DNA of 64,000 bases from Lentzea waywayandensis. GTDB taxonomy: Bacteria; Actinomycetota; Actinomycetes; Mycobacteriales; Pseudonocardiaceae. The translations under genes and the position numbers were made by a program. The notes beneath the pieces were generated by a model, which was not told the origin of the DNA, did no database searches, and saw only the letters and a list, made by a program, of their open reading frames with translations. Positions 18,121-26,317 of this stretch are shown in pieces. The stretch is from NCBI RefSeq assembly GCF_900115955.1, contig NZ_FOYL01000006.1, positions 277,849 to 341,848 on the forward strand, written 5' to 3'. Every line of letters begins with the position of its first letter. The first letter of the stretch is position 1.

Positions 18121-19842
18121 TTACAGGAACTGACCACCGCGGGTGACGGCGCCGTAGGCGTCCACGATGCCGTGACCGTAGAAGCCGTTGAACTTCGAGT
18201 CACCTTCACAGGTGGCGTCGAACTCCGGCGAGCGGCCCACGTTGACGTACGAGACAGTGCGCGGGTTCGGGCAGGCGCGCTGCGTCGCGGTCTTGTAGAG
18301 CACCTTCTCGACCTTGTCGGGGTCGAGGGTCAGACCGGGGTTCTTCTTGTCCTTCTTGCCGTACTGGCTGACGATCAGCGCGGCGACACCAGCGGCGTGC
18401 GGGGCGGCCATCGAGGTGCCCTGCAGGAACTGGTAGTAGCCGACCTTGTCGCCCTGCGCGGCCTTCTTCACACCCGCGGCCAGACCGGCCTCGGTGATGT
18501 TGCCGGCCTCGTCGATCGCGCCTTCGGCGAGAGCGACGTTGCGCGGGTAGGTCGACAGGATCAGGTTCTCGTTGGTGCGGTACCACGGCGTGCCGAGGCC
18601 GTCGCGGAAGTAACCACCGGGAGCCGAGATCGCCGTCTGCTCAACGCCGTAGTTCGAGTAGTCGGCCTTGGAGGTCGACGGGCCGAGAGACGACACCGAG
18701 ATGACGTGGTTGCCCTCGGTCGGCAGGTTCAGGCAGGTCGCGTTGTCGACCGGACGCGGACGGTTGTGACCCGGCGGGTAGTTCGGGCTCACGGTGTCCT
18801 GGCGCGGCTTGCCCAGGTCCTCGTGGTTGTTGCCACCGGCACCGATCAGCGTGACACCCTTGCGGTGCGCGTAGTTCAGCGCGCGCTGCACGGTCGCGAT
18901 GATCGTGCGCTGCTCCAGCTGCTCCTCGGCCGAGGCCGTGGGGTCGTTGGCGCAGTTCATGTACCAGGGGTCGACGTAGAACGACATGTTGATGACGTCC
19001 AGGCCGATGTCGGCGCCGTAGGTCAGGGCGTCGACGACGGGCGTCAGGAAGAACGACCCCGCGTCCTGGCCGCCGCGGATGTTGACCAGCGACACGTTCG
19101 GCGCGACACCGGAGATGCCGAAACCGTTGGCAGCGGCGCCGATGGTGCCGGCGACGTGCGTGCCGTGGCCGCCGTCGTCCCAGTTGGCCGGGTCGACGCA
19201 ACCGCGGAACTCACACGGGCCGTCGAACACGCCACCGTCGGAGTCGTTCGGGATGTCGACGGTGAAGTTGCGCGAGAGCTCGTTGTTGAAGTTCGGCGCG
19301 ATGTCCGGGTGGGAACCGTCCACACCGGTGTCGAGAATGCCGACGTACACGCGCTTGTCGCCGGCCTGCTTGGCCCGCGCGATGTTGGAGCGAACGAGGT
19401 TCAGGCCCCACAGGTCGCCGTCGAGCGGGTCCATGCCCGCCGTCGACTTCGACGGAGCAGGAGCCTTGTTCGCCTGCTCGGTCTTGTTCTCCTTCTCGAC
19501 GTTCTCCCGCTTGACCTTCTCGGCCTTCGCCGCGGGCGCGTGCCCGATCGGCTTGGTCCGAGCGGCGCCGACGATCGCGCTCGAAGCGGAAACCTTCTCC
19601 GCGAAGCCGTTCGCGGGCGCCTTGACCGTCAGCAGGCCGACGGCGTCGTTGCTCCGCACGACCTCGCCGCCCGCCGCTTCCACGGCGTCGATCGCGAAGT
19701 CGCGGTTTCCGGGTTCTTCCAGAAGGACGGTGTACTCCGTGGTCGGCCCTGTGGTGGCCGGCGCGGCCCCCGCAGCCGAAGTGCCCGCGGCGATCAGCGA
19801 CACCGTTGCCGCCACCGCCATCACGGTTCTGCGCGTTCTCAC
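18121..19842 (-). CDS. Secreted S8 subtilisin-like serine protease
   Basis: A 573-residue exported protease. A Sec signal peptide covers residues 1-27 and an I9-type propeptide about 35-105, followed by a charged linker rich in Lys and Glu. The catalytic triad is visible: Asp171 in GILDTGVDGSHPD, His226 in GGHGTHVAGTI and Ser in QGTSMAAPHAAGVAAL near residue 480. A cysteine-containing insertion (GPCEFRGCVDPANW) lies between Asp and His. The GTG at 19842 has a GAGGAG site 9 nt upstream. It ends in a clear terminator hairpin. It is part of the exported hydrolase cluster. Confidence 0.94.
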   Translation of the reverse strand: MRTRRTVMAVAATVSLIAAGTSAAGAAPATTGPTTEYTVLLEEPGNRDFAIDAVEAAGGEVVRSNDAVGLLTVKAPANGFAEKVSASSAIVGAARTKPIGHAPAAKAEKVKRENVEKENKTEQANKAPAPSKSTAGMDPLDGDLWGLNLVRSNIARAKQAGDKRVYVGILDTGVDGSHPDIAPNFNNELSRNFTVDIPNDSDGGVFDGPCEFRGCVDPANWDDGGHGTHVAGTIGAAANGFGISGVAPNVSLVNIRGGQDAGSFFLTPVVDALTYGADIGLDVINMSFYVDPWYMNCANDPTASAEEQLEQRTIIATVQRALNYAHRKGVTLIGAGGNNHEDLGKPRQDTVSPNYPPGHNRPRPVDNATCLNLPTEGNHVISVSSLGPSTSKADYSNYGVEQTAISAPGGYFRDGLGTPWYRTNENLILSTYPRNVALAEGAIDEAGNITEAGLAAGVKKAAQGDKVGYYQFLQGTSMAAPHAAGVAALIVSQYGKKDKKNPGLTLDPDKVEKVLYKTATQRACPNPRTVSYVNVGRSPEFDATCEGDSKFNGFYGHGIVDAYGAVTRGGQFL

Positions 19843-20009
19843 CTAGCTGTCTCCTCACACCCGGTCAGGGCTGGATCCAACAACACGGTGCGGCCCCCGA
19901 TTGCCGCCCAAGTTGGACACACTGACACGAAAATTCGCCGCGCATCAGCGCCTTTCGTACGGAATCGAACTGTAGCCGATCGGCAGCGGAGCGTGATGTT
20001 ATGAGAAGA

Positions 20010-20042
20010 AATCTTGACTTAACAAGATTCAAGGACTGGACT
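20010..20042 (+). promoter_or_regulatory. Operator dyad over the -35 box of the sugar-binding protein gene
   Basis: AATCTTG-ACTTAA-CAAGATT (20010-20029) is a perfect 7-bp dyad. It covers a -35 box TTGACT (20014-20019). After a 17-bp spacer, TGGACT (20037-20042) could be the -10, placing the start of transcription on or just before the ATG at 20051. This is the arrangement of a repressor-controlled leaderless promoter. Confidence 0.6.
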
Positions 20043-20050
20043 CCGCGTTT

Positions 20051-21154
20051 ATGCGAAGACGGGTAATGGCATCGTCGGCGTGCCTGCTCTTTCTCCTGTC
20101 AGCCTGTGGTGAAGCAGGTCAGGGGTCTCCGACGCTGCCTACGCGTGGTCCCAAACCAATCGTCGGGGTAATCCTTCCCGACCGAACGACATCCACGCGT
20201 TGGGAAGAGCAGGATCGTCCCCTGCTCACACAGGCGTTCAACTACGCGGACATCGAACCGTTCATGGAGAACGCCGAAGGCGACGAGGCGAAGTTCGCGC
20301 AGATCGCCGACGAGATGATCCGCCGCAAGGTGAAGGTCCTGATGATCACGCCGTTGTCGGCGGCGGGCGGCCTCGCGGTGCAGAAGAAGGCGAAAGCCGC
20401 GAACATCCCGGTGATCGACTACGACCGGGTCACGCTCGGCGGTCAGGCGGAGTACCACGTCGGTTTCGACAGCGTGAACGTCGGCCAGCTCCAGGCGGAC
20501 GGCCTGCTGGGCTGCCTCGGCGACAAGCCGGGCGCCAGCATCATCGAGATCGAGGGCGCTCCGACGGACCACAACGCCACGCTCTTCACCCAGGGTCAGA
20601 AATCGCGGCTGTCCTCGAAGTACGACAGCGGCGCGCTCAAGCTCGTGAAGTCGCAGCCGGTCGCCGACTGGAACAACGACCTCGGCGGGCAGCTGTTCGA
20701 GCAGATCCTGAACGAGAACCAGGGCAAGGTCGACGGCGTGGTCGCGGCCAACGACGGCCTGGCGGGCGCGGTCATCACCGTGCTCAAGAAGAAGAACCTC
20801 GCGGGCAAGGTCCCGGTCACCGGCCAGGACGCCACTGTGGACGGCCTGCGGGCCGTGCTGCGCGGCGACCAGTGCATCACCGTCTACAAGCCGGTGCGCG
20901 ACGAGGCCGAGGCCGCGTCCAGGCTGGCGATCGCCATCGCCCGAGGAGACCTGGAGGGTGCCGATGACCTCGCCACCGGCAACCTGCGGGATCCCGTCGC
21001 GCGGCGTGACATCAAGTCGGTGCTGCTCGGCGCGACGCTGATCAAGAAGGAGAACGTCCGGACGCTGGTCACCGAGGGCATCATCAAGCCCGCGGAGTTG
21101 TGCGCCGGCGACCTCGCCCAGGCGTGCGCCCAGCAGGACATCGTCGGAAACTAG
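20051..21154 (+). CDS. Sugar ABC transporter substrate-binding lipoprotein, orphan
   Basis: A 367-residue periplasmic-binding protein of the XylF/ChvE type (type I fold). The signal MRRRVMASSACLLFLLSAC ends in an LSAC lipobox, so the protein is anchored to the outer face of the membrane by Cys19. KPIVGVILPDRTTSTRWEEQD, MITPLSAAGGLAV, IPVIDYDRV and VVAANDGLAGAVI are family blocks for binding xylose or similar pentoses. No permease or ATPase lies beside it, so it is either a partner for a transporter encoded elsewhere or a sensor. Expression is probably controlled by the dyad over its -35 box. Confidence 0.88.
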   Translation: MRRRVMASSACLLFLLSACGEAGQGSPTLPTRGPKPIVGVILPDRTTSTRWEEQDRPLLTQAFNYADIEPFMENAEGDEAKFAQIADEMIRRKVKVLMITPLSAAGGLAVQKKAKAANIPVIDYDRVTLGGQAEYHVGFDSVNVGQLQADGLLGCLGDKPGASIIEIEGAPTDHNATLFTQGQKSRLSSKYDSGALKLVKSQPVADWNNDLGGQLFEQILNENQGKVDGVVAANDGLAGAVITVLKKKNLAGKVPVTGQDATVDGLRAVLRGDQCITVYKPVRDEAEAASRLAIAIARGDLEGADDLATGNLRDPVARRDIKSVLLGATLIKKENVRTLVTEGIIKPAELCAGDLAQACAQQDIVGN

Positions 21155-21164
21155 TCCGGGAAGA

Positions 21165-21911
21165 TCACGGCCTGTCCTGATCAGGCAGGTCGTGACGTCC
21201 CGAGATGAACTCCTGCACGGCGATCTTCACGCGGATGATCGGTTGCCGGATCCGCGCCTCCCGGCGGTAGGCGCGGGAGAGCTTGCGCGAGCCCTCCGGG
21301 TAACGCCAGCGCGCCCACGGTGAGCCGGGCCTGGCCAGCCGCACGGCGCCCACGGCGGGCACCACCGGCACGAGCAGGCCGAGCAGCCCGGTCCAGATCT
21401 TGCCCTTGAGCAGCGCGACGATCGCGAAGCACAGGTTCACCGAGATGGCGATCAGCCGGAGGGTGAACGTGGACGCCGGCGTCGTCTCCGGGTTGAGCTG
21501 CAACACCTCGTCGTAGCCGAACGGGCGTGCGCCGAGCAGGAACGTCCCGGTGAGACCGACGGCGAGGAACACGGCGTCCACGGACAGCCGGCCGGCCTTC
21601 GTCCAGTACACGTCCCTCAGGTGCAGGATCAGCGCGAACTCGTCCAGCACCAGCGCCGCGCCCACACCGAGAACGGCTGCGGCGGCCAGTCTGGCGCCGT
21701 GCATGTCGTCCGGGATGACGAGGCTCGTGACGCTCGACAACAGCAACAGCACGGTGCCGAACACGACGTGATGCACGTGCGTGTCGCCGTGCACGAAGTT
21801 GCCCGGCCACCAGCGGACCTTCGCCCTGATCAAACGCACGCTGATTCGGATGAACACGAATGTGGTCACCAAGCCGATGAAGAAGAAGAGCAGTCTGTCG
21901 CTGCCGGTCAA
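21165..21911 (-). CDS. Integral membrane protein with HVHH motif
   Basis: A 248-residue protein with about six hydrophobic segments (such as LLFFFIGLVTTFVFIRISV, VVFGTVLLLLSSVTSLVI and IAISVNLCFAIVALL). A conserved-looking GDTHVHHVVFG lies in the first loop, whose histidines could bind metal. The C-terminal 50 residues are basic and soluble. I know similar unnamed proteins in actinobacteria but no function. The TTG at 21911 is the only in-frame start near the first membrane segment, with AGGGGG upstream. It follows the 75-residue RHIM-motif gene by 32 bp on the same strand, so the two may be cotranscribed. Confidence 0.75.
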   Translation of the reverse strand: MTGSDRLLFFFIGLVTTFVFIRISVRLIRAKVRWWPGNFVHGDTHVHHVVFGTVLLLLSSVTSLVIPDDMHGARLAAAAVLGVGAALVLDEFALILHLRDVYWTKAGRLSVDAVFLAVGLTGTFLLGARPFGYDEVLQLNPETTPASTFTLRLIAISVNLCFAIVALLKGKIWTGLLGLLVPVVPAVGAVRLARPGSPWARWRYPEGSRKLSRAYRREARIRQPIIRVKIAVQEFISGRHDLPDQDRP

Positions 21912-21943
21912 GCCGCGGCCCCCTGGGTCAACGACCCTCCAGG

Positions 21944-22171
21944 TTACCGGTCCCGGTAGTTGACGTTGCCCTCTACGTTCCCGATCTGGAACAGGGTGCC
22001 GTGCACGGTGCCGCGGTGCTCGTTGACGACGGACCTACGGCTCTCGTCGCGATCTTTCCGCTTGAGCTCTCGCACGGCGCTGGCCAGGAGATTCTGGACT
22101 AGCGCGGACAGCCCGGCCGCGATCTGCGGTGCCACCTCGACCTTGATCGACAGCGTCATCTGCTCGGGCAC
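21944..22171 (-). CDS. 75-residue protein with C-terminal RHIM-like amyloid motif
   Basis: A small soluble protein. Residues 1-45 are predicted helical (LSIKVEVAPQIAAGLSALV...). The C-terminus, residues 54-70, reads GTVHGTLFQIGNVEGNV. This fits the G-x-V-x-G-x3-Q-x-G-x-V-x-G-x-V pattern of RHIM-like bacterial amyloid signalling motifs known from actinobacteria, and its FQIG resembles the core of animal RHIMs (IQIG, VQVG). The GTG at 22171 has a GGAGG site five nt away, so it is a real gene. No NLR or STAND partner is nearby. The assignment of the motif is by eye. It precedes the membrane protein gene on the same strand. Confidence 0.65.
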   Translation of the reverse strand: MPEQMTLSIKVEVAPQIAAGLSALVQNLLASAVRELKRKDRDESRRSVVNEHRGTVHGTLFQIGNVEGNVNYRDR

Positions 22172-22248
22172 GAGTACCTCCGCGGAGTCATTTGGGATCT
22201 CACGGTATCAGTGAGATCGATGGCTCGACTGAGAGCGGTGGGGCGTGG

Positions 22249-22408
22249 TTGACTGTCGATGGTCGTACGTTGCGTGTTCGTGGATTACCCCGCTCGCGGA
22301 ACGAGGTCGCGAGTGTGTGGTTTCTCCAGGTTCCGGAGAAGGCGCCGTTGTGACCTGACCCGGTGGTCGCGAGCGCGATCCGGCACCTGTTAGAGGAGAA
22401 GTAGCAAG
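22249..22408 (+). promoter_or_regulatory. Long structured leader of the cold-shock gene
   Basis: A TTGACT box at 22249-22254 could be the -35 of the cold-shock gene. The leader then has two short hairpins: CTCGCG/CGCGAG (22293-22298 with 22308-22313) and TTCTCC/GGAGAA (22322-22327 with 22335-22340). Long structured leaders are usual for temperature-controlled csp genes. The -10 is not clear. Confidence 0.4.
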
Positions 22409-22615
22409 ATGGCAGTACAGGGCACCGTCAAGTGGTTCAACGCGGAGAAGGGCTTCGGCTTCATCTCCCCTGACAACGGTGGCGCCGACGTGTTCGTCCA
22501 CTACTCCGAGATCCAGATGAACGGCTACAAGGCTCTCGAAGAGAACCAGCGGGTCGAGTTCGAGATCGGTCAGGGCCAGAAGGGCCCGCAGGCCCAGGGC
22601 GTTCGCGCCGTCTGA
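22409..22615 (+). CDS. Cold-shock protein (CspA family)
   Basis: A 68-residue OB-fold RNA chaperone. RNP1 (KGFGFI) and RNP2 (VFVHY) are both intact, within [19 protein letters not shown] and [10 protein letters not shown]. The protein binds single-stranded RNA and melts secondary structure in the cold. A GAGGAG ribosome site lies 10 nt before the ATG. It is monocistronic, with a long leader and a terminator hairpin immediately downstream. Confidence 0.97.
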   Translation: MAVQGTVKWFNAEKGFGFISPDNGGADVFVHYSEIQMNGYKALEENQRVEFEIGQGQKGPQAQGVRAV

Positions 22616-22651
22616 GTCTGACCGGTCAGCACATCTGATCGGAATCTGACA

Positions 22652-22681
22652 AGCCGCCTGTCCACTATCGGACAAGCGGCT
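22652..22681 (+). terminator. Terminator of the cold-shock gene
   Basis: AGCCGCCTGTCC (22652-22663) pairs with GGACAAGCGGCT (22670-22681) with one mismatch, and a T-rich tail (TTGTCGTATCTT) follows. This is the nearest to a classical intrinsic terminator in the window. Confidence 0.8.
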
Positions 22682-22727
22682 TTGTCGTATCTTGTGCCCG
22701 ATTGATCGCGCTCAGTAGCGTCGCGGC

Positions 22728-23606
22728 ATGGGGAGACTGTTCGTAGCCGCCGTGTTGCTCTTCGTGGCCGGATGCGCCGGTGGTGAAGGTGCGGTGCCAG
22801 GCGGGAGCAAGATCGACGCCCTGCTGGCCAAAGCACCCGTCTACGCAGGTCAGGTGACCCCCGGGTCAGCCGTCGACCGCATCAAGAAACGCGGCGAGCT
22901 GATCATCGGCGGCTCCCAGGACGCCCCCTTGCTCTCGCAGCTCGACCCGATCAGCGGCGAGCTCACCGGCTTCGACGCCTACCTGGGCAAGCTGCTCGCG
23001 CAGTACATCGTCGGCAAGCCCTCGACGGAGCTGCTCTCCGCGACGTCCGAGACCCGCGAACCGTTGCTGGCCAACGGCACCGTCGACGTGATCATCCAGA
23101 CCTACACGATCACCCCGCAGCGGGCCGAGCGCGTGGCGTTCGCCGGGCCCTACTACCAGTCGGGGCAGTCCATCGCGGTGCGCAAGGGCACGTCCGGCAT
23201 CGGCAAGCCCGCCGATCTGGCGGGCAGGACCGTCATCGTCGGCGCGAACACCCCTGGGGTGAAGGCGGTTCAGGACGCGGCGCCCACCGCGAAGATCCTC
23301 GAGTTCGGCTCCGACCCCGAGTGCCTGACGGCGCTGAAGCAGGGCCGCGGCGAGGCCTACGTGCAGGACCAGGCGATTCTCGTGGCCGACGCGTCGAAGG
23401 ACAGCGAGCTCCAGCTCGTCGGCGAGCCTTTCACCGAGGACCCGTACGGCATCGGCATCAAGCATGGCGACGCCGAGTTCACGAAGTTCGTGAACGACTG
23501 GCTGCGCGAGATCGGCAAGTCGGGGCTGTGGCAGGAGGTCTGGAAGCAGACGATCGGCACCGTGGTCACCGGCGACGCGCCGGCGCCACCCGCGATCGCC
23601 TCATGA
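22728..23606 (+). CDS. Amino-acid ABC transporter substrate-binding lipoprotein (SBP_bac_3)
   Basis: A 292-residue extracellular binding protein of the glutamate/aspartate GluB type. MGRLFVAAVLLFVAGC is a lipoprotein signal with lipobox VAGC. KRGELIIGGSQDAPLLS, GFDAYLGKLLAQYIV, TITPQRAERVAFAGPYY and LKQGRGEAYVQDQAIL are family blocks. The ATG at 22728 lies 6 nt after TAGCGT, a -10-like box, so the operon message is probably leaderless. It overlaps the first permease by 4 bp. Together with two permeases and asparaginase it suggests uptake of acidic amino acids or their amides. Confidence 0.9.
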   Translation: MGRLFVAAVLLFVAGCAGGEGAVPGGSKIDALLAKAPVYAGQVTPGSAVDRIKKRGELIIGGSQDAPLLSQLDPISGELTGFDAYLGKLLAQYIVGKPSTELLSATSETREPLLANGTVDVIIQTYTITPQRAERVAFAGPYYQSGQSIAVRKGTSGIGKPADLAGRTVIVGANTPGVKAVQDAAPTAKILEFGSDPECLTALKQGRGEAYVQDQAILVADASKDSELQLVGEPFTEDPYGIGIKHGDAEFTKFVNDWLREIGKSGLWQEVWKQTIGTVVTGDAPAPPAIAS

Positions 23607-24217
23607 GCCTGGTCCTCGAAGGCTTTCTGAACACCGTCGCCCTGACCCTGCTGTCGTTCGCCGGCGCGTTGCTCGTCGGATTGCTGGTGGCTGTCCTGAG
23701 GGTCGTGCCGGTGCCGTTGCTGCGAGGCGTCGGCGCGGTCTACGTCGAGGTGTGGCGGAACATCCCGCTGCTCGCGTGGCTGGTGCTGTTCGTGTTCGGG
23801 CTGCCCGAGGTGGGCGTGAAGATGCCGTTGTTCTGGACGGCTTTCACGGCGATCGCGCTGTACGAGGCGGCTTTCGTGGCGGAGGCGCTGCGGTCGGGTG
23901 TGAACTCGGTGGCGTCCGGGCAGGGCGAGGCCGCACGGGCGCTGGGGCTCTCGTTCCGGCAGTCGTTGCGGCACGTGATCCTGCCGCAGGCCTCGAAACG
24001 CGTCGTGCAGCCGTTGGCGAACATCGCGATCGCGTTGACGATGGCCACGGCGCTGGCCGGAGTCGTCGGCGTGGTGGACATGACCCGTGCGGCGCAACGG
24101 ATCAACCTGGAGCTCGCGCAGCCGTTGCTGGTCTTCACCGGCGTCGGGCTCTGTTATCTGGTGATGGCCGCCGGCATCGGGTTCGGTGCGCGGGTGCTGG
24201 AACGGCGGCTGGCCTGA
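23603..24217 (+). CDS. Amino-acid ABC transporter permease 1
   Basis: A 204-residue membrane permease of the HisM/GluC family with about five membrane segments. ARALGLSFRQSLRHVILPQASKR is the EAA loop that docks the ATPase. The ATG at 23603 overlaps the binding-protein stop by 4 bp, and the stop overlaps the ATG of permease 2 by 1 bp (TGATG). It should pair with permease 2 as a heterodimeric channel. The required ATP-binding subunit is not encoded in this operon. Confidence 0.9.
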   Translation: MSLVLEGFLNTVALTLLSFAGALLVGLLVAVLRVVPVPLLRGVGAVYVEVWRNIPLLAWLVLFVFGLPEVGVKMPLFWTAFTAIALYEAAFVAEALRSGVNSVASGQGEAARALGLSFRQSLRHVILPQASKRVVQPLANIAIALTMATALAGVVGVVDMTRAAQRINLELAQPLLVFTGVGLCYLVMAAGIGFGARVLERRLA

Positions 24218-24984
24218 TGTTCGACGCTCCCGGACCACGGTCGCGCCGCCGGATCTTCTGGGTCTCCGCGGTGTCCGTTCTGGTGCTGGCCGGACTGGTC
24301 GCGCTGGGGTTGCGGCAGTTCGCGGCCGGTGGCCAGCTGGACGCGGACCGGTGGAGGCCGTACCTGACCTGGCCCGTCTGGCGCTATCTGCTCGGCGGCC
24401 TGTGGTCGACGGTGGTGGCGGCGTGTGCGACGGGAGTGCTGGCGATGGCGGGCGGGTTGCTGCTCGCGTTGCGGCCCAACCGGTTCACCCGCGCCTACGC
24501 CGAGGTCATGCGCACGGTTCCGGTGCTGCTGCTCGTGTACGTGATGCTGTTCGTGCTGCCGTCGTTCGGGGTGAACCTGCCGCTGTTCTGGAAGCTCGTG
24601 GTGCCGCTCGCGTTGTCGCACGCGGCCTCCTACGCGGTGATCTTCCGGGCGGGCGTCTCGGCGGTCGATCCCGGCCAGCGCGAGGCGGGGTTGTCGTTGG
24701 GCATGCCGGACGGTGTGGTGACGCGGTTCGTGGTGCTGCCACAGGCCGTGCGGCACATGACGCCGTTGCTCGTGACCCAGGCTGCCAGTCTGTTGAAGGA
24801 CACCTCGCTGGGATATGTCGTGTCCTACACGGAGTTGTTGTTCAACGGGCGGGTGCTTGCGAACTACAACGGTCTGCTGATCCAGACCTTCATCGTCGTC
24901 GCGTTCGTCTACCTCGTGGTCAACCTGGCGCTGTCCAGGCTGGCCCATCGGCTGGAGGCTGCCCGTGCCCGCACTGCTCGCTGA
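24217..24984 (+). CDS. Amino-acid ABC transporter permease 2
   Basis: A 255-residue permease of the GluD/HisQ type. The N-terminus is basic and cytoplasmic, followed by a membrane segment (IFWVSAVSVLVLAGLVAL) and a five-segment core. The EAA loop is GLSLGMPDGVVTRFVVLPQAVR. KDTSLGYVVSYTELLFNGR is typical of glutamate permeases. It is coupled to permease 1 by TGATG and overlaps the start of the asparaginase gene by 20 bp. No ATPase gene follows. Confidence 0.9.
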   Translation: MFDAPGPRSRRRIFWVSAVSVLVLAGLVALGLRQFAAGGQLDADRWRPYLTWPVWRYLLGGLWSTVVAACATGVLAMAGGLLLALRPNRFTRAYAEVMRTVPVLLLVYVMLFVLPSFGVNLPLFWKLVVPLALSHAASYAVIFRAGVSAVDPGQREAGLSLGMPDGVVTRFVVLPQAVRHMTPLLVTQAASLLKDTSLGYVVSYTELLFNGRVLANYNGLLIQTFIVVAFVYLVVNLALSRLAHRLEAARARTAR

Positions 24985-25864
24985 GGTCACCCGGTCCGGG
25001 TTCGTGGAGAGCCTGCACCACGGCAGCGTCGTCGGCCTGCTGCCGTCCGGTGACGTGGGCGTTTCCGTTGGCGCGGTGGAGGACCCGGTGCTGCCGCGGT
25101 CGTGCATGAAGCCGTTCCAGGCGCTGGCGTGCCTGTCCGCCGGAGCACCGCTCGCGGGGCCCGCGCTGGCGATCGCGGCCGGGTCGCACACGGGGGAGGA
25201 CCGGCACGTCGAGCTGGTGACGCGGCTGCTCGGCGAGTTGCCGGTGGGGTCGTTGCGGTGCCCGCCGTCGTGGCCGGAGGACGAGGAGACCCGCCAACGC
25301 GTGCCGGAACCCTCGCGGGTGCGGATGAACTGCTCCGGCAAGCACGCGGCGATGCTGGCGGCGTGCGTGGCGGCGCGGTGGCCGGTCGAGACCTACCTGG
25401 GGCCTTCGCATCCGTTGCAGCAACTGGTGATGCGGACAGTCGAGGAGCTTTCGGGCGAGTCGGTCGCGCACACGGCGATCGACGGCTGTGGTGCGCCGGT
25501 GTACGGGCTGTCGTTGCACGGCCTGGCGCGCGCGATGCAGGGGTTGGTGCGCACGCCCGTCGCCGATGCCATGCGCGGGTTTCCCGAGTACGTCGGCGGA
25601 ACCGGGCACGTGAACACCGTGGTCATGCAGCTGCTGCCGGGCGTGGTGGCCAAGGGCGGCGCGGAGGGCGTGCTGGTGCTGGCGACCAGTGCCGGCCACG
25701 CGGTCGCGGTGAAGGTGCTCGACGGGAATCCCCGCGCCACGACCGCGATCGGGCTCACGGCGCTGGCGGCTCTGGGGTTTGACGTGTCGCCCGCCAAGGA
25801 ATACCTGTCCGTGCCGGTGCTCGGTGGCGGACAGGTGGTCGGGGAGGTACGCGTGGTCTTCTAG
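24965..25864 (+). CDS. Asparaginase (pfam06089, actinobacterial/rhizobial type)
   Basis: A 299-residue asparaginase of the non-classical family that includes thermolabile rhizobial AnsA. It would hydrolyse L-asparagine to aspartate and ammonia in the cytoplasm. SCMKPFQALACLSAGAPL, AAGSHTGEDRHV, RMNCSGKHAAMLAACV and AIDGCGAPVYGLSLHGLA are the conserved blocks, with the Ser-Gly-Lys-His segment and cysteines near the zinc/active site. The GTG at 24965 lies inside the permease 2 gene, which means tight coupling with uptake. The operon thus appears to import and break down asparagine or glutamine. It overlaps a convergent gene by 4 bp. Confidence 0.87.
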   Translation: MPALLAEVTRSGFVESLHHGSVVGLLPSGDVGVSVGAVEDPVLPRSCMKPFQALACLSAGAPLAGPALAIAAGSHTGEDRHVELVTRLLGELPVGSLRCPPSWPEDEETRQRVPEPSRVRMNCSGKHAAMLAACVAARWPVETYLGPSHPLQQLVMRTVEELSGESVAHTAIDGCGAPVYGLSLHGLARAMQGLVRTPVADAMRGFPEYVGGTGHVNTVVMQLLPGVVAKGGAEGVLVLATSAGHAVAVKVLDGNPRATTAIGLTALAALGFDVSPAKEYLSVPVLGGGQVVGEVRVVF

Positions 25865-26301
25865 AACTTCTCGGGGACGTCGAGCATGCCGAGCTGGCTC
25901 ATGACCGTCGCCGTGTCGCCGTAGACCCGTTCGCAGACAAGAACGTCCTTGTCGAAGAGGAAGAAACCGACCATCCTGACCTTGAACGACCGTCCGGTGA
26001 CTTCCTCACCGGTGAGGCTGCCGAGATGCGTGCCCTGAAGCTCGAACTCGAGGATCACCGCGTCGTCCGCGTGGTGGACGTCGATGACCTTGTTGCGCTG
26101 GTCGGGGAACGCGGCGCGAGTGCGTTGCCAGTAGTCGCGAACCGCGTCCACGCCTTCGAGGACCTGGCCGGACGCCATGATCTCGTAGCGGGGGTGCGGA
26201 AACGTGTTCAGGGAGGTGTCGAAGTCGTGTTCGTTCTGCGACTCCATGTGCTCCAAGACGATCGCTTCGCGCAGCGCTCTGAGCGCCTTGGACTCGGTCA
26301 T
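25861..26301 (-). CDS. SnoaL/NTF2-like protein
   Basis: A 146-residue cone-fold protein of the NTF2/SnoaL superfamily. The pattern VLEHMESQNEHDFDTSLNTF...DAVRDYWQRTRAAFPDQRNKVIDVHHADDAVILEFELQGTH matches SnoaL-like polyketide cyclases and steroid isomerase-type proteins. The reaction is unknown and many relatives are not cyclases. The ATG at 26301 has GGAGGG 10 nt upstream. It is divergent from a TetR regulator, and a perfect palindrome lies between, so it is probably TetR-controlled. Its 3' end overlaps asparaginase by 4 bp. Confidence 0.82.
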   Translation of the reverse strand: MTESKALRALREAIVLEHMESQNEHDFDTSLNTFPHPRYEIMASGQVLEGVDAVRDYWQRTRAAFPDQRNKVIDVHHADDAVILEFELQGTHLGSLTGEEVTGRSFKVRMVGFFLFDKDVLVCERVYGDTATVMSQLGMLDVPEKF

Positions 26302-26317
26302 GCCGGCTGACCCTCCT

